A DNA stretch of 43,711 bases from Ophiothrix spiculata (GCA_000969725.1 JXSR01S072713.1), one strand, 5' to 3'. Shown: positions 21,436-32,428, counted from the first letter of the stretch. The notes: a model not told the origin generated them from the letters alone. Numbers and translations: made by a program.

Positions 21436-23108
21436 GTAGAGATAAACAATTCCATTATTCTTTCAATTTATGCTCTTTACTTAACTCAAGAGTATGTGGA
21501 TCAAAAGGCCAACCCTTTGTAATTTATCACTTTTTGGAAGATATCACCAGAAATAAGTAATACTTGTCTTAAAGTGGTTAAAACAGGTTCCATAGGTTAT
21601 GTAATAATGAAATACATTTTAACGTAAGCAGAACAGTCAAAGGAGTGTGAGGTTCCACATCCTGTAATATCTCTTGAAGTTTCCACATACTATTCCAACT
21701 AAACATTTGGACGGAGAGGGGATAGGCTTTCAATACAGGAGTTGCAACAATATTTAGTACATCGAAAGCTGATGTATAAGTTTCAAAAGGTTCACCCATA
21801 CTTTTTGATGCAGCTTTTGAAAACTGACAAGCAAAAAAGTCTCACAAGCAGAAAAATAACAAATTCAAAATTTTATGACTCAATTTTCCATCTGGCATAT
21901 GAAATCAATTTCACAATGATGTTTAAAACTGTCAAACAAATTGTTTTAAACTTCATAATCTGTTTATAATCAGAACAATGTCGGGTATAAAATAAACAGC
22001 AATCCTCTTTGCTTAAAAATTCCTGACAGTGGAATAAACTTACCAACTAATGACCTCTTCCGACCGAAAAATAAAATATTGGGGTGCAGCCATCCCTCTG
22101 GCTATGCGACTGGGAATATTATGTCGGAAAGGGAAGCTATTTAAATGGAGTTGAGCTGATGAACAAATTACATTTATTGACAACTTGTTGTATTTTTTTA
22201 TATTTTAGCTTTCATCTTGTGAACATGAAGTGACCGTAGATGTCCAAAAACAGTTTATCACTGGTCCATGGGTTCTTGATGTCACATTTGGCCTTCAGGG
22301 ACCAGGGAAGCTCTCTGACCCAAGAGGACTAGCTGTTGGTAGTAGGATAATATCTGTGACAGATAGTGAGGAAGCACAGATCAATCAGTTTAGCATTGAT
22401 GGAGATTACAGGACCACTACAAATACAAATCATCAGCTTGAGCCTGCACTAAAGTGCAATGCGGACCCTTGGCTAATAAGTCGCATCCAATCAAAGCCAT
22501 GGAATGTGGTTATGAATACTGATGGAAAGTACACAGTGTCGGACTGTACAGACCATGTATCAGTCTACAATCTTCAAGGTCAGTATGAATCTCAATGGGC
22601 AGCTTTATCTTCCAACAATAAATCTTCAGTAGAGGAGCCTTCTCAACTACAAGGTCTTGCTGTTGATACCAACATGCACATTGTAGTTGGAGAATCTGTG
22701 AAAAGGTACATCAGTATCCATAAGCCAAACGGAGAGCATGTTTCATCTATCAATGTTGGTATTCGGCCTCACTTTCTTTCTGTGACCTCACAAGACACAA
22801 TTGTGATTTGTGATCGAATAGATAACATTGTACAGATCGTTCGCAAATCTGGGTGTGTGTTACATACACTTAAACCTAAAACTGCAGATGTACCTTACTG
22901 GGAACCCAAAGGCATATGTTGTCATGGGAACATGGTGTTCATCTCAAACTATGCAATGCATGGAATCTGTTGCTTCTCTCTATCTGGTGAATACCTGGGT
23001 TCGATTCCTGTTGGAAAATGGCCAATGGCAATTGCCTATGTGAAAGATATCAAGAGCTTTGTCGTTACACATAGAAATGAAGGGAGAGTCACTGTTTACA
23101 GAAGATAA
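20662..23108 (+). CDS. TKL-type protein kinase fused to C-terminal NHL beta-propeller
   Basis: Two exons, 20662-21435 and 22209-23108, join in phase 0 across a 773-base intron (AAG|GTAGAG ... ATTTTAG|CTT). From ATG at 20668 they give about 555 residues. Residues 17-256 form a complete kinase domain of MAP3K/MLK-like style: glycine loop GCGGFASV (23-30), Lys43 in AAK, hinge MELCEG (83-88), catalytic HKDIKSPN (128-135), DFG (148-150), APE (172-174) and DRPT (246-249). HKD replaces the usual HRD; all acid and base residues remain. Residues from about 270 show about six NHL-like repeats, for example PRGLAV, QLQGLAVD and EPKGICC, enough for a propeller. I expect a cytoplasmic Ser/Thr kinase whose propeller binds partners, RNA or an upstream signal. 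Retaining the intron would end the protein at 21522 without the propeller. The propeller assignment rests on pattern, not on a profile search. Confidence 0.85.
21436..22208. other. Intron of the kinase-NHL gene
   Basis: The intron carries a fragment of the outer arm of the foldback family seen at 10034-10816 (TTTTGAAAACTGACAAGC and GTCTCACAAGCA, about 21785-21860). The first 87 bases stay in frame with the kinase exon until TAA at 21520-21522. Confidence 0.7.
22209..23108 (+). other. Coding exon: NHL propeller and stop
   Basis: The exon opens LSSCEHEVTVDVQKQF, completing the end of the kinase C-lobe, and runs to TAA at 23106-23108. Repeat cores spaced by about 40-50 residues carry the NHL pattern: a small-residue turn, a hydrophobic strand with IxVxD/VSD-like ends (SVTDSEE, TVSDCTD, VICDRID), then a short xxVxxF strand. 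Confidence 0.8.
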
Positions 23109-23165
23109 GTCAGTGTTAATTTTATGACATTTTATACCAACCATGTGGAAGTTCAAAATATTCAG

Positions 23166-23171
23166 AATAAA
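23166..23171 (+). promoter_or_regulatory. Polyadenylation signal of the kinase-NHL gene
   Basis: AATAAA lies 58 bases after the stop codon, the best-placed signal downstream of the gene. Confidence 0.6.
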
Positions 23172-23483
23172 TTATTTTTAAGATTTTCACAGGTTAGCAA
23201 ACAACCTGATGAACAACTAGCTCTTCAAAACGTGTCATAGATATAGCCCAAGATACACACAGAAATTTAGTCCCAGATGACACTCAAGACGGCTTGTTTC
23301 ACTCTAGTCCGAGTACGAGAGTAAAGCATGCTAGACACTCTTGAGTGTTATCAGAGGAGGAAATTTTTCTGTGTGTACACAAGCCTAGTCTTTGTAAGTG
23401 TCACCTATTAAAGTCCTAACTTTAAAGAAACAAGACATATTCTTGTACCAAATAACCTAAAGTTTGAGTCAAATTTTTTGTGT

Positions 23484-23672
23484 CATTTTGACATAGTGAA
23501 AATGAAAGAACGTAAAGGAAAACCAGCTGTTATACGCTATCCTAGGATTTCTGTGAACAAGGACAAAGAACGGTACCACATGAATATGCTTCGTTTGTAT
23601 CTACCTCATAGAAGTATCAAAATACCCAACATTTGCAATGACCTATCAATATGCCGATCAGCAACTGCCTAA
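23484..23672 (+). pseudogene. Helitron-like protein fragment
   Basis: The frame reads KERKGKPAVIRYPRISVNKD and then KERYHMNMLRLYLPHR. I recall a motif of the type IRYPRFS...E.YYHSLLQLYLPYR from the large Helitron Rep-helicase proteins and related Pif1-type helicases. About 45 residues match in style, then the similarity stops. No Rep or helicase motifs are seen nearby, so this is a fragment. It may alternatively be a remnant of a captured Pif1-type gene. Confidence 0.5.
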
Positions 23673-23832
23673 ATGACCTACTTGTGTGCCCCAAGTTTGT
23701 GGCATATTTCTGTAACCACTTTTGTACTGAGCATCTACCTGGTCATATAAAGGCCTTATTTCTTTTCACAAAGGATACAATATTATTTTTCTGTTATGTA
23801 TGAATTAGATTAATAAATTTGTATTCCATTAT

Positions 23833-23981
23833 GCTCGTAAAATAAGACAAAACCAATGCACTTTCAGTAATTTTTGATTGCTGTCTAATGCACTAGGCGG
23901 CTAGGCCCCTACTACAGGCCTCGTAAATTGGAGGCATCAAAATTGACTGCTCGTGCATTGATTTTGTCTCATTTCACTCGC
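23833..23981. mobile_element. Short imperfect-TIR element (~150 bp)
   Basis: GCTCGTAAAATAAGACAAAA with CCAATGCAC on the left is mirrored by GTGCATTGATTTTGTCTCAT with TTCACTCGC on the right, with about six mismatches. It has no coding capacity. The family is not recognised. Confidence 0.5.
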
Positions 23982-24144
23982 GACATGAAATGAGCATTTA
24001 TTCACCTATGCTCATAACATAACATTGTGGTACATAGCACTATTCAAAGCATTATAAAACACTGCCAAACATGAGCATCTCACTTCCTGAAAAATCAGGA
24101 ACATTTCTCTGAAGTGAACATTTCAGGAACTTTTTCAGCTACAT

Positions 24145-24600
24145 TATATGTGGATCGTCATATCGAAAGGTACCTTAATACCGGCATAGTACATTACGAG
24201 ATACGGGCCATTGAAGCTAAGCATAGTCAAAAATCACGTCCAAGGTTGAATATCTAATTTCATCAGAAAGGTTATCATTGAAGTGTATTCTTATCATATT
24301 AATCAGGTTCCAACATCCAAAACATAAGAAAAATGTATTAAAAACCAAGCTAAAAATCCTCTCTCCAGTCAAGATTTACTAAGTACAAAAACTTTAAACT
24401 CGATTTTCTCAGAACTATAGTTTTCCCAATCAGCCCGATGCCTTTTACCAATTTGGGTTGTAACTTCGCAACCGAACACCCAATAACCAAAATCAAGGTA
24501 TCATTTTAAAGCTTAAAATCTCAGCTTTAAGATGAGACCAAAAAATCTATTTTGATTTTGCCGACTTTAAGGTACCTTTCGATATGACGGGTCACATATA
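24145..24600. mobile_element. TIR element (456 bp)
   Basis: The left end holds TCATATCGAAAGGTACCTTA, and the right end is its reverse complement (TAAGGTACCTTTCGATATGA). With the outer TATATGTG the repeat is about 34 bases with three mismatches clustered after it. No open frame of note is inside, so it is non-autonomous. The start TATA may include a TA target site. Confidence 0.82.
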
Positions 24601-24618
24601 TGCAGGTATGCACTTGTT

Positions 24619-24960
24619 AGGCCAAAAAAAAAATGTTTGTTTGCCCTTAATGACCAACAATTTGGAGGGTCGGTAGGTCGATCCTTTTTTTTTTTTTTTT
24701 TTTTTACTCTTCACATATACTTTAAGAATGTCATTCCATGGATTTTATCGCAAATGCCAAGCAATGGAGGGCTTAATCAAATATTGTGGGTCATTATTTA
24801 GAGGAAATATGCATTTTATACAACTAAATGTGACTTTATACTGCTAAATTTTATGTTTTCCATTGAAAATATTGAGTTTTCATATTTTACATGTTGGGAA
24901 AAAAAATTGCATTTTTTGGGTCGGTCGCAGAGGGCAAACAAACATTTTATTTTTAGGCCT
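24619..24960. mobile_element. TIR element (342 bp)
   Basis: AGGCC, an A run and ATGTTTGTTTGCCC on the left are mirrored by GGGCAAACAAACAT and TTTTTAGGCCT on the right. Just inside, GACCAACAA/TCGGTAGGTCG on the left resembles GGGTCGGTCGCAG on the right. It lies 18 bases after the previous element and has no coding capacity. Confidence 0.75.
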
Positions 24961-25800
24961 TATTGTAGTTACAATGTTTATAAAACACAAGACATACAGG
25001 GTGTATCATAATGATTAGTACTCAGAATAAATAAATGTATAAAAAATACTTCCCAATCCATTTTGAAACTTCAAATTATCTTAATCGGTAGTACATTTCT
25101 TTGTCTTTAATTTGCAAAAAGAATGAGACAATTTTGTTTCCAAGAACAAAAGGATTCTGTAAAGGCACCAGTTTTGAAAACTTGCCACAGATTTGATTTG
25201 TTGCCTTTCCATTTCAGTGAAACTCCGTCTGCAAGAGATTTCAATTTATGTTTTCTACCTTAAAACATAATGTTACTTTCAAAATTGCCAAAATCTAATA
25301 TCGAAAGCTTTGTATAACTTCTCATTTCATGAAGAAAGTACAATGATTATACTAAATACTTGCTATTGATGAAATGTTACTCTTTGTTTAAATAAAGATG
25401 TCTATTTATACATGTTATTTTTCACAAAATAAGTTCATGGCAGTAAATAATTTGCAGAAATGCTTAATCTATAAAAATATTTATTGATATTTATTTGCAA
25501 TAATTCTGTGTGATGCCGATTTCATACTTCTGATTGTCATTTAACGATAGCTTTCTGATGTTGCAAATTGGCAAATCATCCACTTATACGGAACTTGATT
25601 CAACTTGAAAATTGCCTAGCAAAAAACACACGACATTAATTCTGCCCGTTTCCTTATAATTTGTGGCTTTGATGCCTTATGGGAAACAATTTTACTTCCA
25701 ATGTCTTGAGCTGTTCTACATGACTGATCACATGTTAACACTTACAACTTGGATATCTTGCTTTGGCATAGCTATTTATTACCCGGGTCGAGTTTGTTAA

Positions 25801-26498
25801 AGACGATCGCGGTGATAAGTTCCTACGGATAGATTTTGTTTAATTTTCGTCAGTTAACAGATAAGAGTCTAAACTTCAAAATTCAGAAATAAAAAATGGG
25901 GGTCACCGATCATCCAAGCGCGCTATGACGTCATATATAATGACGTCATTTTCCTTTTAATTGACGATAACTTGAAAACTCGAGCGATAGGTTAATTAAC
26001 GTAATTGACTTTTTTTATCTGTTTGATATTATAAAACATAATTTCGATATTCCCGGCGATGAAAATCGTTTTTTAGATTTTACCCCATGTAATTACATCT
26101 CTAGCTATCTTTTGAAAACAGTCGGTGACCCCATATTTGTTTTCTTGATTTGACATCAACTTGACATTCACAATTAACCAGCAAAATATTAAAAAATTCT
26201 ACCCGTAGCAAATATTTGAAAAATCAGCATTTTGTTGTATAGGAAATCACACGTAAAAAGTTTTATAACTGAAGGTCCGTTGGCTCGGGAGCACTCGTAG
26301 CTACTCGTTATCATTTCGCGCCATTTTCGGCGCTTACCGGGAAGACAATGCGTAAAAAGCTAGTGCGCGCGTTTGAGTTTTGCGTATTAGGCGCAAATCT
26401 TACGCTTAGATACCACGCACGCGTTTTGTCAAAATCTTCCCGCCACATACCAACAAATACTGTTACACTGCCCTCTTGAATAAACACCGCGATCGTCT
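25801..26498. mobile_element. TTAA-flanked element nested in the mariner-like element (698 bp)
   Basis: The ends AGACGATCGCGGTG and CACCGCGATCGTCT are perfect inverted repeats, with TTAA on both sides (25797-25800 and 26499-26502). TTAA targets are typical of piggyBac and Kolobok elements. The interior is richer in GC and CpG than its surroundings (for example GCGCGCGTTTG near 26365) and has no long frame. It also holds two TGACGTCA sites. Confidence 0.8.
25926..25948. promoter_or_regulatory. Twin CRE palindromes
   Basis: TGACGTCA occurs at 25926-25933 and again at 25941-25948. It is the full consensus for CREB/ATF factors. The two sites are centred 15 bases apart with AT-rich sequence between. 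They lie inside a transposon, so a role is only a possibility. Confidence 0.4.
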
Positions 26499-26813
26499 TT
26501 AAAAGACATAATTTCTTCTATCTGACGTAAACTCCGATTGCGTGCATCAATTTTCAAAATTCTTATTGTAAATGGAAGCTATTGAATTGGTCTTTTTATA
26601 TCAGTGAACCAAATTATTCTAACATTTATAGAGTTTGTGTAAAAAAATCACAAAAGTTGAGTACCAATCATTTTGATACACACTGTATGATGTGATTTCT
26701 TGACAAGAACTTTTCTCTTGTATAGACATTTATGAAACTTTTTTAGCTTCTTTTTATTCTCAATAATATTGGGAGAGGGAGTCTTCTTTCTGACCTGTCT
26801 GAACAGTACACAC

Positions 26814-27202
26814 TATAGGCGAAAGCGGACCTACGTCATACGCAGGGCATACGCAGGGTGTACGCAGCATAATGATCTAAAAATAACTCGCGTTGGACTT
26901 CGTGCGCGGTGAAAACAATCAATACTTTAGCCATGCATTCCTTTATTTTCTTTCTTTTTTAGCCAGACGAAAATCTGTGAAATGATGAGCTGTTTGTCAT
27001 TTTGTTATGACTTGAATACCACACATCTCATATGATTTTGTAATCGAAATATTTTGACAATTTGCTAAAATCAATCAAAGTTTCCGCGAGCCATCATTTT
27101 CTCCATTGAGTTGAATGGGAAGTAGGAAAATGTTTTCACCGCGCTATTTGGACAAACGTCCCGGATGTAAACAAAACGCCCGGATGTCCGTTCCTGCCTA
27201 TA
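26814..27202. mobile_element. Imperfect-TIR MITE (~390 bp)
   Basis: TATAGGCGAAAGCGGACCTACG on the left is mirrored with mismatches by CGGATGTCCGTTCCTGCCTATA on the right. Further in, GCGCGGTGAAAAC (near 26904) is mirrored by GTTTTCACCGCGC (near 27134). Short GCATACGCAGGG(C/T) repeats lie near the left end. It has no coding capacity. Confidence 0.65.
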
Positions 27203-30200
27203 CCTGATAATCACAAAGGTGCTATAAAGGAGTATATTTTTCCATATAAAATTTAGATATCTTACTATATTGTTCTAATATTTTATGTGTCAGTGGGTGG
27301 GTGGTGTTTATGCTGGCTGCGTTCACAATAAGGTCCTTGAATTTTGATCTAAACGGAGCAAAATTCACAGATATATCAGACTGGGTTTCAGCCTACAGAA
27401 AAAATCAAGTTAGCCCTCATAATTTACCGGAATATTTTGTGCACAGGAATATTATTAAAGCGGACAAAGCTTTGATTGTTGAATGTGGCATCTGCTGATT
27501 GTAAAATGCAAAAATTGAGAATATTGCTCCACTTTTTCGTTTTGTTTGTTTTTGGTAAAGTTGCAAATGAGGAGAAAAGTTTAACAAAAATCAAATCCAT
27601 ATATCACAGGGGGGAGGGTCAAATGAAGGGCCTATAATGAGCTATCTTTTGGTTTTAGAAATGTTAACCTATACCTGATAAATTTTACCCTATGCCATGC
27701 ACAATATCACAATTAGACAGGACATAACGCATCAGAAACACAGGATAAATTATGCGGGATAGAGAACATTTCCTAAGAACATTAAATAAATGTGACCAGG
27801 ACTATATGAGCAATGTTCAATAACCTCAAATTTTGAATGACGACAGGGAGGGGGCAAGGAAGCAGAATCATAGACTAAAAGCTTATTAGGTCTGTGAAAA
27901 ACCTTTGGTTACCGGAAAACTAATTGCCAGTAGAAGCGGTGTTATCTTGAGAAAATGTTGGGTATAAAGGAGTAGGAAAAATGCAACTTTTTGCATGCTT
28001 GCTTTACAATTGCAACGAAATGCTAGAAATCAGGAAAATAAGTGCATCAGAACGGGCTACAACGGCAACAATATCACCACGATATACGAAATAGTAAACA
28101 TCAATAAACATTATCAATGTACAAGAACAGTTCTATTAGTTCAAAATAGGTACGCCAGGGTCAATCTTGCAGGGGGTGGGGAGGTCATAGTGCAGACATC
28201 CCACTAGTAAATGTAAACATTTGAAAATGGTGCTTTTGTTTCAAAGAGAACCAGCAAGATTGGTGACTAATTGAGATATAAAATTTAGAATTTGTTTTCT
28301 GTGCAGCTGTAAAACTGTTTTTTTTTTTGTTAATTGTTCATAAAAGCTATGTCAAAATAATATGGGTGTACATTTTGAGTCTCATATGTCGATTGCACTA
28401 AAAATTGAAAACCTGACTACCACTGTTACAGGCCCTCGCCACAGCTTTTGTCATTATTTCAATTGAAGAATGAGGGGATATTAAAAACGTTTTTAAAGAT
28501 CACCAAGAAGAAATAGAGCCAGGAACATAATTTTATTATGTCTAAGTCATATTGACATAGATACGTCATTGTGACATCATTTTTCCACCGATGTCCATAA
28601 TTTTGGTATCAAAGGAAAGAGAAGATTTTACCTTAGACTATGGTATCAAACATCTAAAATTTGGGCATGGTCATCATAGAATTACTGGGCTGTAAACCTT
28701 CAAATGCAGGGATTTAATTATACCATGTATCTTTGATTTCTCAATGCAGTTTATTTGGTTAGTGGAGGCAGGTTTTTAACATCTATTGACACCTGCACAG
28801 AAAGCATAAATGCCATTGATATCATTTTTGCACCATAATGTACACAAGGACAAGTGACCATCCTGACAAAATATCATTGATATAGTTCTTTTCCATCTTA
28901 GTAATCTTTAAAACTTTTTGATACCCCCTCATATTGCCCAAATTGATGTTAAAACAATGATCAAGATTGTTGAAACGTATCACAATCCTTGTCTGAAGGT
29001 ATAGCTTCATCTGATCACCTTTTGGCTTACAATTATATAAAATTTTATTTGAATAAACAATTTAGAACAAAACCATGTACCGGTATTCCACTGTCACTAT
29101 ATGAAATGTTGCACACCATCAGGTACATGTATACTCTTACGTGAGATAAATAGAGGGCTTTCATATAAATTGAGCAGAATGTCAACCAGTGCTTGTCTAT
29201 ATTCGTTCTGATTCAATTATATTTGTTGTCTCTAAATTCAAAGCTCAAACTTCAAAGTAACAAATCTTATATTTTGGGATGTAATATGTTAAAGAAACAG
29301 AGAGAATATAAACGAAATATGTCTGTTTACTACAAACCTCCTGTAAAGTCATCATTTTTGTTTTTGAGATACAAGTAAATTACAAACCAAATTGAGACTT
29401 TATTTCAATGTATTCCTTGTAAAATATCAGCTTTTAGTTCAACTCAAAAATACTAACAATATCTAGTTGTAGTCACTTTAGATGTGTGAATTAAATGCTT
29501 AAATTGTACACATGTTGTTGCCATTTTACTTATTCTAACATGTTATGTTTAATTCAACTTTAGGGTGTTGTAAACTAGACATATTGAGTTACCTATCTGC
29601 AATAAGAGTGGAAATTGAACTCTAATAAAGAGTGATGAATACCTTTTTCACAAGAATCACCCCAAGAAGGAGAGCCATACTTTTGTTTAGGAAAGAAACT
29701 TTAATTGTCATTATAGGCAATTCTTAATTTTAGGTGTTTTTTTTTAATTTTATCATGTAAGTAATCTAGAACAAAATATAGAACTATCACAGTGATTGAG
29801 ATTGCAATTAGTATAACTGCACAACAATCTGAACCAATCAAGACAATCTAAGACCAAATATGTAGTACAAAACTTTGGAAGTACTTTTGAAGTCATTTCA
29901 ATTTCAACGTTTCTTAAGTCACAATTATATATAATCATAAAACAATTATTAAATTCCATTAATTTGATATACAAATTTCAAAATAGACTTATTCAGCTAC
30001 TTTGGACTTTGGCCTTTGGAAGTACTCATATGTGACCATCAACCACAAAAATATTGTTTTATTTCATATTCATACATAACATATTTTCTATATCAAAACG
30101 ATACTTGTTTCAAGTTCTTATGACAGCCAGAAGTAGAATCTTCAAAGTATGACAACTTAGAATATGTTACTTTTTGAAACAATTTGCAGTTCAAAGTAGC

Positions 30201-30244
30201 TTATATTTTGCAAATAGTTTAAGGGGGGGGTGGGTGAAGCACGT
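27203..30244. other. Non-coding stretch
   Basis: No gene, RNA or terminal repeat is convincing. The frame at 27301-27498 is short and matches nothing I know. Near 29850-29900, CAAATATGTAGTACAAAAC and GAAGTACTTTTGAA resemble part of the tandem unit found after 30979, so an old diverged unit may lie here. Confidence 0.35.
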
Positions 30245-30880
30245 TACTCAATTTTACGTTTTGGCAAGTATATTTTGTACCATATCTTTGTAACAAAATG
30301 CTTAAAGTTAATAAAATATACATTTCAAGAAAGGTATTTTCACAAGGAACATGATGTTAATTTTTGACCAAAAATCACATTTTATGAGAAAATGACAAGC
30401 TAAAAATAACAATTTTTTTTAAAATGACTTCGGAATGGGAACTTTAATTCAAAACACCCACTCGGATGTTGCGTCATTTTTTTTTTTTTTTAAATTTTGG
30501 CCAACTTTTTGATTTTCATGCCAAATAAGGTCAAAAAATGGAGTTTTCGACCTTATTTGGCATGAAAATAAAAAAAAATTGGCCAAAACCCTAAAAAGTA
30601 AAAATGACGCAACATCCTAGCGGGTGATTTAAATTAAAATTACCATTCTGAGGTCTTTTTAAAAAAAAATATTTTTAGTTTGTCCGGAAGCCCAAATGGC
30701 TAAAAAATGTGTTATTTTTGTGTGATTTATTTAAAAAATGTGATTTTTGGTCAAAAATCACCATCACCATCATGCTCCTTGTGAAAATTCCTTTCTGGAA
30801 ATGTATACTTTTATTAACTTTAAGCACTTTGTTCAAAAATAACGGTACAAAATAAATTTGCAAAATTCTCAATTTTGTCA
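30245..30880. repeat. Large foldback (arms ~290 and ~330 bp, 16-base centre)
   Basis: The left arm ends TTCATGCCAAATAAGGTC at 30532 and the right arm begins GACCTTATTTGGCATGAA at 30549. Outward, both arms share ATGACGCAACATC-type, TTTTTGACCAAAAATCA, TTCACAAGGA and TTAAAGTTAATAAA words in mirrored order. Divergence and small gaps increase outward. There is no open frame of interest. RNA copied through it would fold into a long hairpin. Confidence 0.88.
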
Positions 30881-30978
30881 GAATACATGTATTTTGCCCT
30901 TGTATCTCAACATGAAAACTGTTGACTTTACTGGAGGTTTGTGATGGATTGTCACATACGAAAGTTTACAATGGGAAT

Positions 30979-32428
30979 TAGGACTCGCTGTAATATCACC
31001 ATCTAACATGGAGAATCATGCTCCTCCCACAAAATGTCATAGTATACCTGCAGACACTGACATCGCCATCCATTCAATTACTGACAAACAGAAGTGCATC
31101 TCTGCCAATACAAAGCTATCTGGAGGCTACAATATCATGTATGCACTGGAGATATGATATGTATAGGTTAACAGGGCCATGTTCTGTGAATGCCATTACA
31201 GAACTGATAATATGATATAATACTGATTGAAGAACTTTTAATTGAAAATTGGACTCTTAAAGGAGTGAAACTGAACTTTTCACGCACAAAATCACTCAAA
31301 GAAAGAGTTTTAAGAGAGTAACTTTATTTGTCTAAATAGGCAATTTCAAATTGATTGAGAACCAATGACTTAATCTCAACAGATCTATATTAGATAGGAA
31401 ATTTTGAGACCCAATATGTAGTACAAAACGTTTTGAATTTTGAAGTACCTATAAATATTTTTAACAGAAGAAATAGGACTCAATGTAACACAATCATCTA
31501 AAATGGAGAATCATGCTCCTCCCACAAAATGTCAAAGTATACCTGCACACACTGACACTGCCACTCATTCATTTACTGACAAACAGAATGCATCTCTACC
31601 AATACAAAGCTATCTGGAGGCTACAATCCCTGGACGAAATCGAGTACAAATATAGTACAACATTCCTAAGGTGCACATTTGGAACATCATTTAAGTACAA
31701 TTTGAGTACATTTATAGTACACAAATTTGTACTATATTTGTACTAAAACTGTACTATAATTGTGTTCCAAATGTGCACCTTAGGAATGTTGTACTATTTT
31801 TGTACTTGATTTTGTCCAGGGATATCATGTATGCATTGGAGATATGAAGTGTATAGGTTAACAGGGGCATGTTCTGTGAATGCCATTACAGAACTGATAA
31901 TATGATATAATACTGATGGAAGAATTTTATTCTGCAGAGTGAAAATTTGACTCTTCTAAAAGTGAAAAATAGTTTGAGTGAAAATGAACTTTTCACAAAA
32001 AGTCACTCAAAGAAAAAGTTTTAAGATAGTAACTTTATTTGTCTAAATAGGCAATTTCATATTAATTGAGAACCAATGACTTAATCTCAACAGATCTAAG
32101 TTAAACAGGAAATTTGAGACACAAACTGTAGTACAAAATGTGTTGAATTTTGAAGTACCAATATAAATGTAAACATAAGACATTAGGACTTAATGTAAGA
32201 CAATCGTCTAAAATGGAGAATCATGCTCCTCCCACAAAATGTCATAGTATACCTGCAGACACTGACATTTCCACCTATTCATTTACTGACAAACTGAGTG
32301 CATCTCTACCAATACAAAACTATCTGGAGGCTACAATATAATGTATGCACTGGAGATATGAAATGTATAGGTTAACAGGGCCATGTTTGACTGTTCTGTG
32401 AATGCTGTAACAGAAATGATAATAGATT
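30979..32428 (+). repeat. Tandem array of ~500-bp units (two full, one partial)
   Basis: Units start near 30979, 31474 and 32184 with TAGGACT, followed by GGAGAATCATGCTCCTCCCA, CTGACAAAC, GCATCTCT and GGTTAACAGGG. Units 1 and 2 also share GTCTAAATAGGCAATTTCA. Unit 2 is longer because it holds a 194-bp MITE. Unit 3 stops after about 245 bases. The small frames that repeat (MLLPQNV...) follow the array and do not look like protein. Confidence 0.88.
31628..31821. mobile_element. 194-bp MITE inserted in tandem unit 2
   Basis: The ends CCCTGGACGAAATCGAGTAC and GTACTTGATTTTGTCCAGGG are inverted repeats. They continue through AACATTCCTAAGGTGCACAT and its mirror for about 58 bases, and the middle is GTAC-rich. 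Units 1 and 3 lack it: CTACAATATCATG and CTACAATATAATG run straight across. Comparison gives an AT duplication at the site. Confidence 0.88.

Larger units (their letters stand above)
24997..26685. mobile_element. TA-flanked TIR element, mariner-like (1,689 bp), without transposase
   Basis: The left end CAGGGTGTATCATAATGATT continues AGTACTCA; the right end is TGAGTACCAATCATTTTGAT then ACACACTG. TA stands directly outside both ends (24995-24996 and 26686-26687), as Tc1/mariner elements leave. No transposase frame remains. A second element (25801-26498) is nested inside, so the original was about 1.0 kb. Confidence 0.75.

Noticed and set aside
27301-27498. 65-codon open frame
   Set aside because: No recognisable domain, no convincing splice sites and no neighbouring exons.
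31018-32341. Repeated small frames MLLPQNV... in the tandem array
   Set aside because: They follow the repeat unit, differ in length and frame outcome, and lack any domain.
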